A stretch of 64,000 nt of DNA from Sphingobium sp. CR2-8 (GCF_035818615.1 NZ_JAYKZY010000002.1:2234501-2298500), one strand, 5' to 3'; shown: positions 29,264 to 40,074, counted from the stretch's first letter. Translations and numbers: made by a program. The notes: generated by a model not told the origin, from the sequence alone.

Positions 29264-30055
29264 TCAGGCCGGCGCGGTCGCTTCGTCGAAGAAAAGCGCC
29301 TGCGAAATCGCGGCCTTGACCGTTGACCGCTGGAACGGCTTGGTGATGAGGAAGGTCGGTTCCGGCCGCTCGCCCGTCAGCAGCCGTTCGGGGAAGGCGG
29401 TGATGAAGATGACCGGCACCGAAAATTCGGCAAGAATGTCCTTCACGGCGTCGATGCCGCTGCTGTCGTCGGCCAACTGGATGTCCGCCAGAACAAGGCC
29501 GGGCCGATCGGCCAGCGCTTCACGCACCGCGTCTTCGCGGGTCACGGCGATGGCGGTGACGTCATGGCCGAGATCGCGCACGATGGTTTCGATATCCATC
29601 GCGATGATCGGCTCATCCTCGATAATCAGCACCTTCGCACGGGTCTGGGACTCGATCTCGCCCAGTGCCTCCTCGACCAGAGCCTCGACATCGGCGCTGT
29701 CGAGATCGATCAGATAGGCGACGTCGTCGACGGTGAAGCCTTCCAGCGCGGTCAGCAGCAGCGCCTGTCGCGGGAGCGGCGTCAGGCGGGCAAGGCGCGC
29801 CTGCGCAACGGCTTCACGCCCACCACCGGCGGACACGGGCAGATCTTCCAGATGCGCCGAAGACCATATGGCCTGGAACGTCTTGTAGAGGCCCAGGCGC
29901 GGATCGACGTCGCTGGGAAATTCTTCCGGTGCGGCGACGATCGCTTCCAGCGCGGCGCGCACATAGGCGTCGCCATGATTCTGACTGCCGGTCAGCGCCC
30001 GCGCATAACGCCGCAGGAACGGAAGATGGGGGTGCAGTTGCTGTCCAAGCGACAT
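29264..30055 (-). CDS. phyR: general stress response regulator PhyR (anti-anti-sigma)
   Basis: A 263-residue protein with the diagnostic PhyR arrangement. An EcfG-like sigma domain comes first (residues 1-130: LPFLRRYARALTGSQNHGDAYV, LPRQALLLTALEGFTVDDVAYL). A receiver domain follows (VLIIEDEPIIAMDIE, phospho-acceptor Asp in LADIQLA, Lys in TKPFQ). When phosphorylated, the sigma-like domain binds NepR and frees EcfG. The ATG of MSLGQQL has a GGGAGA site; an upstream TTG is less likely. It is divergent from nepR-phyP and lies upstream of the 43-aa ORF and ecfG. Confidence 0.96.
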   Translation of the reverse strand: MSLGQQLHPHLPFLRRYARALTGSQNHGDAYVRAALEAIVAAPEEFPSDVDPRLGLYKTFQAIWSSAHLEDLPVSAGGGREAVAQARLARLTPLPRQALLLTALEGFTVDDVAYLIDLDSADVEALVEEALGEIESQTRAKVLIIEDEPIIAMDIETIVRDLGHDVTAIAVTREDAVREALADRPGLVLADIQLADDSSGIDAVKDILAEFSVPVIFITAFPERLLTGERPEPTFLITKPFQRSTVKAAISQALFFDEATAPA

Positions 30056-30203
30056 CGTCAATTCTTCTCCCTGCCCGTCGGGGCATCATTGTCCCGAAGC
30101 GTGGGACGTACGGGAAGGATGGAATGTCCATGTCGTCATGACAACCCCCCGACGCCCCAAAGCCGCACAACTTTGCGCTGCGTTAAAAAATGCTTCGGGG
30201 GGT

Positions 30204-30228
30204 GGAACCATCAACAACCAACTTTGTT
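30204..30228 (+). promoter_or_regulatory. predicted EcfG promoter for nepR-phyP
   Basis: GGAAC (30204-30208), 16-nt spacer, TGTT (30225-30228), upstream of nepR. This predicts feedback control of the anti-sigma factor by EcfG. Confidence 0.65.
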
Positions 30229-30388
30229 TCGCTCCCAGATAGTTTTTTCGACGATATCGTGATTTTCCCATGGATTGCACGGATCTACGAATTGACGTCA
30301 TGACGCAAACCCGCGAAACGGGCGAACCGGCATGGCGGTAATTGCTGCAGAGGGGCTGATTTTGGTTTCTTCAACGACGGAGCGGGGC

Positions 30389-30583
30389 GTGGCCGACGAC
30401 GACAAGGACGCCGACGCGCCTCGAAAAGCGCAGGTGAAGGGCGCAGCCGCGTCCAGAAAGCGCCAGTCCGCCGCTGCGAAGGAAGACGCCCATGTTTCGC
30501 AGGTTCTGCGCACCGTCTATCAGCGTGCGGTGGATGAAGATATTCCGTCTGAAATGCTGGATCTGCTGAGCAAGCTGGACTGA
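30389..30583 (+). CDS. nepR: anti-sigma factor NepR
   Basis: The 64-residue protein has a charged, disordered N-terminus and the conserved NepR core QVLRTVYQRAVDEDIPSEML followed by DLLSKLD. It binds EcfG in unstressed cells and is captured by PhyR-P under stress. I chose the GTG at 30389 because GGAG sits 6 nt upstream and the resulting length is typical. The frame can be extended to an ATG at 30332, which has no ribosome site. It lies 7 nt before the phyP-type kinase gene, in one operon. Confidence 0.9.
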   Translation: MADDDKDADAPRKAQVKGAAASRKRQSAAAKEDAHVSQVLRTVYQRAVDEDIPSEMLDLLSKLD

Positions 30584-30590
30584 CAGGCAT

Positions 30591-32171
30591 ATGATGGGGG
30601 GCAGCCTTCCGCCGGCAGCCCGATCGATGATCGAGCCATTGCTGCATTTCTTCCGGTCGACCGGGGTCAAGATGTTCGTCATCCTGACCCTGGCCCTGTT
30701 GCCGCTTGGGCTGATCGCGCTTGTCGCGTCGCTCCAGGCCATCCGCACCGCCGATCTGGAGAAGGAAGCGCTGCTGCGCGTCGCGGTGACCCAGAGCGCG
30801 CGCAAGCTGACGGCGGACTTGCAGGCGGATCGCACCGCCCTGGAACTGGCCGTCAATGCGATGGCCAACGGGGATGCGGACGACAATATGTGTCGGCGGC
30901 TGGCTTTCTTCCTTCGGTCGCATGATGCCGAGGGCGGGCATTTCTATATCTACGACCGCGCAGGCCGAAGCCTGTGCCGATCGCCCCAGCCCGAACCGGC
31001 AGGCATAGCGTCGGATCATCGGTTCGACCGGCCGATCGCGCAATTGCTGCGCGATAATCTGGTGAGCCGGGTGCGCAGCGGTAACGGGCGACTGGTGGCG
31101 CTGGTCTATTATTCGCGCAATCATCTCGAAAGCATCGCCGATCCCGCGACCGCACTGCAAAACCGGCAGCTCAGCCTGCGACAGGGTGGCCAGGAACTCA
31201 TCGTCAGCCGTCCCGGCGGCATGCATGGCGACAGAGACAGCCTGTCAGCCCGGCTCGATCCGCCCGACATATTGCTGACCATGACGGTGCGTGATCCGCC
31301 GGCCACGCTGGCACGGATGCTGTCGCTCTTCCTGCCTCTCGTCATGTGGTTCGCAGCGGCCGCGATCGGCTGGTTCGTGGTCAATCGCGTGTTGATACGC
31401 CCGCTGGTCCTGCTTCAACGGGTGGTGGCAGATTATCAGCCCGGCGAGGTGTTGAAGCCGATGGAGCGCGTACGCACGCCAGCGCAGGAGATCGTGGCGC
31501 TGGGCGAGACGTTCCATGAGATCAGCAAGGATGTGGCGACGCACGAAGCGGAAATTGCCGGCAGCCTGGACACCCAGCGCAAGCTGACGCGCGAAGTGCA
31601 TCATCGCGTCAAGAACAACCTTCAGATCATCGCCAGCCTTATCAACCTGCATGCCCGGTCCGCGCATAATAGCGAAGCGGTGGAGGCCTATGCGTCCATC
31701 CAGCGCCGGGTCGATGCGCTGTCGGTCGTCCACCGCAATCATTTTGCCGAACTGGAAGAAAATCGCGGTGTCGGCGTTCGCCCGCTGATCAGCGAATTGT
31801 CCGCCAGCCTGCGCGGCACCGCGCCGACCGAGGCACGGCGTTTCGCCATCCAGATCGACAGCGACAATCTGCACATCAGTCAGGACGTGGCGGTGCCGAT
31901 CGCTTTCCTGCTGACCGAGATCATCGAGCTTGCGATGGTGCTGGCCCCCCAGGCGGGCATGCGCATTTCGATACAGCTGGAACCGGACCGGGACGATCGG
32001 GCGCGGCTGACCGTGGAGTCGCCCGGCCTGCGGACGTCCGACGATATGGCGAGCCGCCTGGATGAGCGCTATGGCCGGGTATTGACGGGCCTTTCCCGCC
32101 AATTGCGCGCGCCGCTGGATTATGACGGCGAGACGGGCAGCTATACCATCGTCATCACCGTCATTCCATAA
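30591..32171 (+). CDS. phyP: PhyP-like sensor histidine kinase/phosphatase of the general stress response
   Basis: A 526-residue membrane protein. One helix near residue 30 and another near 245-265 enclose a periplasmic sensor domain, then a HAMP-like linker. The HisKA_2-type phospho-acceptor region is REVHHRVKNNLQIIASLINLHAR. The ATPase part is degenerate: where active relatives have an N-box (ExxxNAxKH), this protein has TEIIELAMVLAP without the Asn. In Sphingomonas the homologous PhyP, next to phyR/nepR, is a negative regulator thought to dephosphorylate PhyR. The degenerate ATP site fits that role. It follows nepR by 7 nt. Confidence 0.83.
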   Translation: MMGGSLPPAARSMIEPLLHFFRSTGVKMFVILTLALLPLGLIALVASLQAIRTADLEKEALLRVAVTQSARKLTADLQADRTALELAVNAMANGDADDNMCRRLAFFLRSHDAEGGHFYIYDRAGRSLCRSPQPEPAGIASDHRFDRPIAQLLRDNLVSRVRSGNGRLVALVYYSRNHLESIADPATALQNRQLSLRQGGQELIVSRPGGMHGDRDSLSARLDPPDILLTMTVRDPPATLARMLSLFLPLVMWFAAAAIGWFVVNRVLIRPLVLLQRVVADYQPGEVLKPMERVRTPAQEIVALGETFHEISKDVATHEAEIAGSLDTQRKLTREVHHRVKNNLQIIASLINLHARSAHNSEAVEAYASIQRRVDALSVVHRNHFAELEENRGVGVRPLISELSASLRGTAPTEARRFAIQIDSDNLHISQDVAVPIAFLLTEIIELAMVLAPQAGMRISIQLEPDRDDRARLTVESPGLRTSDDMASRLDERYGRVLTGLSRQLRAPLDYDGETGSYTIVITVIP

Positions 32172-32177
32172 TCCGCT

Positions 32178-33308
32178 TCACACCCGGCGATAGTCGCGGC
32201 GGAAATTCGCAGTGAAGGCGGCGAGCGAACCCGCGGCGATGCTATCGCGCAGGCCCTGCATCAGTTCCTGGTAGAAATGGATATTATGCTGGGTCATCAG
32301 CATGGCCCCCAGCATTTCCCCTGCCTTCACCAGATGATGCAGATAGGCGCGGCTCCAGGTCGCGCATACCGGGCAGCCGCAACGCGGATCGAGCGGGCCC
32401 ATATCCTCGTTGAACTTGGCGTTGCGGATATTGAGCGGCCCCGCCCATGTGAACGCCTGACCATTGCGGCCCGACCGGGTCGGCAGCACGCAGTCGAACA
32501 TGTCGATCCCGCGCTCCACCGCGCCGACGATGTCGTCGGGCTTGCCCACGCCCATCAGATAACGCGGCTTGTCCTGTGGCAGCATGCCGGGCGCGAAATC
32601 GAGCGTGGCGAACATCGCCTCCTGCCCCTCCCCCACCGCCAGGCCGCCCACGGCATAGCCGTCGAAGCCGACCTCGATCAGCTTCTCCGCCGAAATGCGG
32701 CGTAGTCCTTCGTCGAGCGACCCCTGCTAAATCCCGAACAGGGCGGCGCGTTCCGCATGGTCGCCGCCTGCGTCGAACCCGTCGCGCGACCGCCTGGCCC
32801 AGCGCATGGAGCGCTCCATCGATCGGGCCCCCTCGTCATGGGTGCATCCATTCTTCGTGCATTCGTCGAAGGCCATGACGATGTCGCTGTCGAGCAGACG
32901 CTGGATTTCCATCGACCGTTCGGGGGTCAGCATATGCTTGGACCCGTCGATATGGCTGGAAAAGGCGACGCCCTCCTCGCTCATCTTTGTCAGCGCCGAC
33001 AGGCTCATCACCTGATAGCCGCCGCTGTCGGTCAGGATCGGCCGGTCCCAGCCCATGAAGCCGTGCAGGCCGCCCAGGCGCGCCATCCGCTCGGCGCCGG
33101 GGCGGAGCATCAGATGATAGGTGTTGCCCAGGATGATGTCGGCGCCGGTGGCGCGTACTTCGGCCGGGCGCATCGCCTTGACGGTCGCGGCGGTGCCGAC
33201 CGGCATGAAGGCGGGGGTGCGGATTTCACCGCGGCGCATCCGGATCGCGCCGGTCCGGGCCTTGCCGTCCGTGGCGCTGATCGAGAAGGAAAAACGAGGG
33301 TGGGTCAT
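32178..33308 (-). pseudogene. tgt: queuine tRNA-ribosyltransferase interrupted by an in-frame amber codon
   Basis: Both halves are in one frame and together give a full-length 376-residue tRNA-guanine transglycosylase, which exchanges G34 for preQ1 in Asp, Asn, His and Tyr tRNAs. Visible are LTDSGGYQ (catalytic Asp), the nucleophile Asp in [14 protein letters not shown], and the zinc site CGCPVC...HH. At 32727-32729 the codon between ALFGI and QGS is TAG, where relatives usually have Gln or Val; one C-to-T change from CAG would explain it. The first half alone lacks the zinc site and the second catalytic Asp. It is a genuine lesion, a suppressed amber or a sequencing error. Confidence 0.88.
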
Positions 33309-33366
33309 CGCCGCGCTCTACGTTCGAAGACGCGCCTGCACAAGGCATGGACGCGATCGGGGGCGG

Positions 33367-33558
33367 TCAGCCTGACCGGCGCACCCCCTCGAACAACGCC
33401 ATCGCATCGATGTTGAAACCCTCTACCCGGCGATAGGCGCCGATGAACCGCAGACAGTCCGCCGACAGCCGCAGGGGCCAGGGCGCGCCCTGCGCATCGT
33501 GCAGGGCCAAGGTGACACAGGGCGATGGCTGGCGTGGGGGCTGGCGTGGGTCGTTCAT
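33367..33558 (-). CDS. small hypothetical protein upstream of tgt
   Basis: A 63-residue frame with third-position GC use like the neighbouring genes. The sequence has a proline-rich start (RQPPRQPSP) and a compact body (CVTLALHDAQGAPWPLRLSADC, FIGAYRRVEGFNIDAMALFEGV). I recognise no domain. There is no strong ribosome site. It lies 58 nt upstream of tgt on the same strand and could be its operon partner. A longer overlapping frame on the same strand is less convincing. Confidence 0.5.
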   Translation of the reverse strand: MNDPRQPPRQPSPCVTLALHDAQGAPWPLRLSADCLRFIGAYRRVEGFNIDAMALFEGVRRSG

Positions 33559-33796
33559 GAGCGACGGACGTAATTAACAAAGGTTAACAAAGCCCTGATC
33601 GCCTATCGTACACTCTTACAACAAGGGCATTTGTGACATTGGCGCAACGATATCGCCATTTTGGCGGCATTAGGGGCGGCCCGATTGCAACAGTGCAGAG
33701 CAAAAATGGTTAACACACTGTCAATATGTCGCCGTTTGATTGCATGCTGTCGTCCAGCCTGATCTTTTCACGCCATATAACAAGATGGGGTCGCAT

Positions 33797-34750
33797 ATGA
33801 TTGATTCAGGACGCTTTAGCCCGATAAGGGAAGACGCGCAGGACGTATCCGAGGATTATTATACCGAGGGGTTGAATTCATCGGTCGACGCTACGGAAAC
33901 GCAGCCCGTCGGGGCTTTGGGCCGGTCGAAACTTTTCGATCTTGGCCAGATCGACGTTCAGTGGGACGAATTGCTGGAGACGCTATGGGCGTTCATGGCG
34001 CCTGCCGAACGGCCCAATTTTTCCAAAGCGATGCTACGCGACGTCCGCGCCTGGTATGTCGAAAGCAAACGCCTGTTCGACACGGGCCAGTTGCCGATCA
34101 AATATCTGGTAGCAGGATCGCGCTTCCCCGGCGTGTTCAACCTAGGTGGCGACCTGGAACTGTTTGCGGGGTGCATCGAGCGCGGCGATCTGGCGGGTCT
34201 CATCGACTATGGTCACGCCTGTATCGATGTGGTCAACCGGACGTGGCGCAATGGCGACATGCCGGTCATCTCGATCGCATTGGCGCAGGGGGACGCCCTG
34301 GGCGGCGGATTCGAGGCGCTTTTGTGCTTCGATATCGTCGTTGCCGAACGCAGTGCGCGGTTCGGCCTGCCCGAAATGCTATTCGGGCTGTTTCCGGGTA
34401 TGGGCGCCTATTCCATCCTGGCGCGCAAATTGGGCCGCCTGATGGCCGAACGCATGATCCTGTCGGGCAAGGTCTATAGCGCGGAGGAAATGTACGACTT
34501 GGGTATCGTCCACCGGTTGGTGGAGGATGGCGAAGGGGAAGAGGCGGTGCGCGATTACATCACGTCGACCCGCCCGCATCACTCCGGCCATGTCGGCGTG
34601 TTTCAGGCAGGACGGCGCGTCGATCCGCTCGACTATGAGGAACTCAAGGACATCGTCGAAAACTGGGCGGCGTCGGCGGTGAAGATCGACCTCAAGGACA
34701 TGCGCATGATGCGCCGCCTGGCCTCCGCGCAGACGCGATTGACGCGCTGA
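33797..34750 (+). CDS. RpfF-like crotonase, putative DSF-type fatty acid signal synthase
   Basis: A protein of about 317 residues of the enoyl-CoA hydratase fold, strikingly like Xanthomonas RpfF. The oxyanion-forming FNLGGDLELF segment, GDALGGGFEALL and GLPEMLFGLFPGMGAYS are all present. The two glutamates essential in RpfF (in GGFEA and GLPE) are both kept. RpfF makes cis-2-unsaturated fatty acid signals (DSF) from acyl-ACP. The N-terminal 40 residues are polar and unlike RpfF. Starts at 33785 and 33797 are both possible; the latter has GGGG upstream. It is convergent with a GGDEF-EAL gene. An ordinary enoyl-CoA hydratase is less likely. Confidence 0.8.
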   Translation: MIDSGRFSPIREDAQDVSEDYYTEGLNSSVDATETQPVGALGRSKLFDLGQIDVQWDELLETLWAFMAPAERPNFSKAMLRDVRAWYVESKRLFDTGQLPIKYLVAGSRFPGVFNLGGDLELFAGCIERGDLAGLIDYGHACIDVVNRTWRNGDMPVISIALAQGDALGGGFEALLCFDIVVAERSARFGLPEMLFGLFPGMGAYSILARKLGRLMAERMILSGKVYSAEEMYDLGIVHRLVEDGEGEEAVRDYITSTRPHHSGHVGVFQAGRRVDPLDYEELKDIVENWAASAVKIDLKDMRMMRRLASAQTRLTR

Positions 34751-34778
34751 CCATCCTCACTAGCAGCGGCGCCTTGCG

Positions 34779-36797
34779 TCAGGCGAGGCGGCGCTGCTCC
34801 ATCAGGCCGGCGATGTTCGATCCGTCGTCCTGCATCTGCGCCATCAGCGTCAGCAGCGCGTCGATCGGCATCGGTCGTGCCAGCACGAAGCCTTGCACGT
34901 TGGTGAAGCCCACTTCGCGGGCGTAGCGCAACTGCTCTTCTGATTCGATGCCTTCAGCGACGGTTTCCACGTCCAGCGAATGGGCGAGATAGGCGACGGA
35001 TTGCGCGATCGCGCGATCGCGCGGATTTTCGCCCACGCCGCGCATGAAGCTCTGATCCACCTTGATCGTATCGAAGGCATGCGACCGCAGCGAGCCGAGC
35101 GAGGAATAGCCGGTGCCGAAATCGTCCAGCGCCAGCCGCAGGCCGATACGGCGCAGTTCCGCCAGGATGAGATGGGTATGCCCGTCATCCTCCAGGAAGG
35201 TGGACTCGGTCACTTCCAGTTCCAGCCGTCGGGCGCGCATCCCGGCCTTGAGCAGGGCGGCCATCACGGATCGCGAAAGCCCGTCGCTCTTGATGAGCGC
35301 GGGCGAAATGTTGACGGCGACGCGGATATCGTCGTCCCACGTCATGGCGTCCATACAGGCCTTTTCCAGCGCCCATGTGGTGATCGGTTCGATCAGCGAA
35401 CTGCTTTCCGCGATCGGGATGAACTCGCCGGGCGAAATCGGTCCCAGTCGCGGATGATCCCAGCGCATCAGCGCTTCGCAGATGACGATGCGCCCGGTCG
35501 TGCTGTTGAAGATCGGCTGATAGTGCAGCCGCAGGTCGCCATTGGCCAGCGCGGCGCGCAGGCCCATTTCCAGTTCGTAGACCCGGTTCTGCCGTTCCTT
35601 CATCGACCAGTCGAACCGGCTGTGGCGGTTCCGGCCGCCATGCTTGGCCTGATAGAGCGCCAGGTCCGCGTGACGCAGCAGTTCGTCGGCTTCGCGGCCG
35701 TCGGCTGGCGCCACCGCGATGCCCATGGAGGCCGTGACGCTGAGCGAATAGCCGCTGACATCGAAGGGATGCGCAAATTCGCGCATGATGTCGCATGCCA
35801 CCGCATCGGCGACGACGCGATCGCCATGAGCGCAGATGATGATGAATTCGTCCCCGCCGAAACGGGCGACATGCGCGCGACCGGACACCGAATGGATCAG
35901 CCGTTCCGCCACCTGGCACAGCAGCTGGTCGCCGACCATGTGCCCCAGCGTGTCGTTGATTTCCTTGAACCGGTCCAGATCCATCCACAGGATCGCCATC
36001 GCGTCCTGATCCGATTCCCGCTGTTCGAACAGATCCTGCAAGCGCATCTGCATCGCCATGCGGTTTTCGACGCCGGTCAGGCTGTCGTAGCGCGCCAACC
36101 GCTCGAATTTCTGGGCCAGCATCGCCTTTTCATTCTTGGCGAGCAGCGCCTGCAAGACGACGCGATGCGTCGTCTTGGTAATCTCCGCCATGGCGAAGAT
36201 CATGAGGAAGCACAAAATGCCCAGCACCGTATAGCCCAGCCCCCCGGCCAGGATCAGACCCAAAGAGGTGGGCAGCAGCGAGAAGCAGGTCTGCCCCACC
36301 GCGACATGGACGCGGCCTGCATTGCGCCCCGATATGCCACCGGCATAGGAGGCCACCATGCCGACGCTCAGCACATGCAGGGTCGCGGCATCCGTCATCG
36401 TCAGCGTGGCCAGCGCATGCAGACCCAGCAATGCGGCATAGGCCCAGGCGCCCAGTTCATAGGACGCGCCCCAGATCGGGCTGGCCGGTCTATCCTGATG
36501 CGCCAGTTGCCGCTGGAAATAGACGGCGGATATCGACCGGCTGACGCCCACGACGCAGATCAGCACGGAAATGACGGTTATGGGGGGCAGCTGCGCATAA
36601 TAGGCGACCACCAATCCGAGCGATCCGCCGGAAATCGCACCGCTCAGCAACGAGGCGGGCGAGGCGTACAGCGCTTTGACAAGACTGTCCTTCACCTCAG
36701 CGCTTTGCTGGGTGCGGGGCGCAAAGCGCTCGCGCAGCGCGGTGCGAAGGAGGTGGATGAGGCCTGGCACGGTCCCGCCGTTATGGCCGGGTGGCAT
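34779..36797 (-). CDS. membrane GGDEF-EAL protein (cyclic di-GMP synthesis/hydrolysis)
   Basis: The protein of about 672 residues has around six N-terminal membrane helices (residues 45-215). A GGDEF domain with intact RFGGDEF follows, and then an EAL domain with EALMRW, VNISP, ELEVTES, LDDFGTGYSSL, KVDQSF and ETVAEGIES, all needed for phosphodiesterase activity. No RxxD inhibitory site precedes GGDEF. Both activities are therefore possible. The start is uncertain: the ATG at 36797 and one at 36881 are in frame, neither with a good ribosome site. The gene ends 28 bp from the RpfF-like gene, recalling rpfF-rpfR pairs, although this protein lacks a PAS/FI domain. Confidence 0.87.
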   Translation of the reverse strand: MPPGHNGGTVPGLIHLLRTALRERFAPRTQQSAEVKDSLVKALYASPASLLSGAISGGSLGLVVAYYAQLPPITVISVLICVVGVSRSISAVYFQRQLAHQDRPASPIWGASYELGAWAYAALLGLHALATLTMTDAATLHVLSVGMVASYAGGISGRNAGRVHVAVGQTCFSLLPTSLGLILAGGLGYTVLGILCFLMIFAMAEITKTTHRVVLQALLAKNEKAMLAQKFERLARYDSLTGVENRMAMQMRLQDLFEQRESDQDAMAILWMDLDRFKEINDTLGHMVGDQLLCQVAERLIHSVSGRAHVARFGGDEFIIICAHGDRVVADAVACDIMREFAHPFDVSGYSLSVTASMGIAVAPADGREADELLRHADLALYQAKHGGRNRHSRFDWSMKERQNRVYELEMGLRAALANGDLRLHYQPIFNSTTGRIVICEALMRWDHPRLGPISPGEFIPIAESSSLIEPITTWALEKACMDAMTWDDDIRVAVNISPALIKSDGLSRSVMAALLKAGMRARRLELEVTESTFLEDDGHTHLILAELRRIGLRLALDDFGTGYSSLGSLRSHAFDTIKVDQSFMRGVGENPRDRAIAQSVAYLAHSLDVETVAEGIESEEQLRYAREVGFTNVQGFVLARPMPIDALLTLMAQMQDDGSNIAGLMEQRRLA

Positions 36798-36931
36798 TGC
36801 GATTTGGTAAACGCGCGATTGGGGTTTCCAGCGCGCGCAATATTGGACGCTACGGAAAGCGGTGACTTGTCCCGCGGCCATGGCGGATATTGTTGCAAAC
36901 GCAACGAAATGATAGGCCTGCTGATCGTGCC

Positions 36932-37645
36932 ATGGGGCGTGACAGGCCAGGGAGCTGCATCATTCATCCACTCGACCGTCCCGTCTGGAATGCCCTGACC
37001 AGCGGCTGGGCCGACTGGGCGCAGGGTGACGAACGCGCACTCAGGCTCGATCCGCGCCATGGGCCGTTCGGTGCTGCGGCGGATCGGACGGACGCCAGTC
37101 GCGCAGCGCTCGCCGCGCTGATACCGGCGGATGACGAATTATGGCTGGTCGGGACCGATGCGCTGACGCCACCGCCGGGCGTCGTGGTGACGCGCACCGC
37201 GCCCCTTGCGCAGATGGTCATGGCCGCTCTACCGCCCGGAACTGCGGCCGCGCCGGACTGGACATTGCTGGGCGAAGACGACGCGGCGGACATGCTGGAG
37301 TTGGCACTGCTGACGAAGCCCGGCCCCTTTCGCGGGCTGACGCACCAGCTGGGGCGGTTCATCGGCGTGCGCAAGGGCGGCAAGCTGATCGCGATGGCGG
37401 GCGAACGGATGCGCATGCCCGGCTTTACCGAGGTCAGCGGCGTGTGCACCCACCCCGACTGGCGCGGTCGCGGGCTGGCGGGCGCGCTGATGAAAGTCGT
37501 GGCGCAGGCGATCATGGACCGGGGTGAGACGCCCTTCCTTCATGCCTATGCCGCACATAAGCGGACGGTGGCGCTGTATCGGTCGCTGGGCTTCGAGATG
37601 CGGGCGGACGGGCCGATGATGGTCGTCAGGACAACGGTGGAATAA
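36932..37645 (+). CDS. GNAT family N-acetyltransferase
   Basis: A protein of about 237 residues whose C-terminal half is a GNAT domain. The acetyl-CoA pyrophosphate loop is HPDWRGRGLAGALM, followed by AHKRTVALYRSLGFEM. The N-terminal half is a less conserved mixed domain, as in FR47-like acetyltransferases. The substrate is unknown. The ATG at 36932 lacks a ribosome site, whereas AGGGAG at 36950-36955 lies just before ATC/ATT codons preceding HPLDRPVWNAL, so a rare ATT start is conceivable. It is divergent from the GGDEF-EAL gene. Confidence 0.82.
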   Translation: MGRDRPGSCIIHPLDRPVWNALTSGWADWAQGDERALRLDPRHGPFGAAADRTDASRAALAALIPADDELWLVGTDALTPPPGVVVTRTAPLAQMVMAALPPGTAAAPDWTLLGEDDAADMLELALLTKPGPFRGLTHQLGRFIGVRKGGKLIAMAGERMRMPGFTEVSGVCTHPDWRGRGLAGALMKVVAQAIMDRGETPFLHAYAAHKRTVALYRSLGFEMRADGPMMVVRTTVE

Positions 37646-37741
37646 AGCACCTCCCCTTCCCTTCCTTCCAGCCTAATCCGCGCCATGTTGCGGGAAACAA
37701 ATGACGCCGGACCGCAGAATGTCAGCCCGTTTTAGCGTAGG

Positions 37742-37774
37742 AAAGAAAAAGGCCGGCGCATCGCTGCGCCGGCC
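37742..37774 (-). terminator. Rho-independent terminator of groESL
   Basis: On the minus strand a 10-bp perfect stem (GGCCGGCGCA / TGCGCCGGCC) with a 4-nt loop is followed by a T-rich tract, about 120 nt past groEL. Confidence 0.8.
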
Positions 37775-37897
37775 CTTATCTTCAGGCTTTCACCTGGTGG
37801 CATGAGATCCCAGCCTGCGCTGGGATGACGCTTCCTGACCGTTTTATCGGTCGCGATCGAACCACGGGCGGGCTTCGCCCACCCGCTACGATCGTTT

Positions 37898-39550
<1,653 letters not shown>

Positions 39551-39674
39551 TTACCTTCGTTTGAGAATTGCAAAATATGCGAAGTTCACACCGTCACAGG
39601 GCGCGAATTTTCGCCGATAATCCCAAGAGTGGCCGGGTTCGCAAGTTTAGCGCACGATGCCCAGCCCGTCGCAT

Positions 39675-39962
39675 TTAGGCGACAACCCCAAGAATATCCG
39701 ATTCCTTCATGATCAACAGGTCTTCACCGTCGACCTTGACTTCGGTGCCCGACCACTTGCCGAACAGGACGCGATCGCCTGCCTTGACGTCGAGGGGCGT
39801 AACCTTGCCATCTTCGGCCTTGCTGCCGGTGCCGACGGAGACGATTTCGCCTTCCTGCGGCTTTTCCTTGGCGGTGTCGGGGATGATGATGCCACCGGCG
39901 GTCTTCGCTTCCGCTTCGATGCGGCGGACGAGAACACGGTCGTGCAACGGACGAAATGCCAT
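39675..39962 (-). CDS. groES: 10-kDa co-chaperonin GroES
   Basis: The 95-residue lid protein of the GroEL chamber. It has the usual start [14 protein letters not shown], the mobile loop [18 protein letters not shown] and the roof region. The start Met was chosen by family alignment; the long upstream extension is not coding. It is the first gene of groES-groEL and lies about 110 nt downstream of a CIRCE operator. Confidence 0.98.
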   Translation of the reverse strand: MAFRPLHDRVLVRRIEAEAKTAGGIIIPDTAKEKPQEGEIVSVGTGSKAEDGKVTPLDVKAGDRVLFGKWSGTEVKVDGEDLLIMKESDILGVVA

Positions 39963-40074
39963 GTTTGAGTGCCTTTCCCTGGCTTTTTGGGAGGGGGTGC
40001 AGCGTGGGCAAAGCCGGAGTCGTGCTCCGCAATGACCGTCCGCCTTGGTCCTTCTCCCGATGAACTCTGCGTTG

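Noticed and set aside
33570..33590. CtrA site (TTAAC...TTAAC) upstream of the RpfF-like gene
   Set aside because: The spacing is one base short of TTAA-N7-TTAA, and nothing else supports CtrA control.
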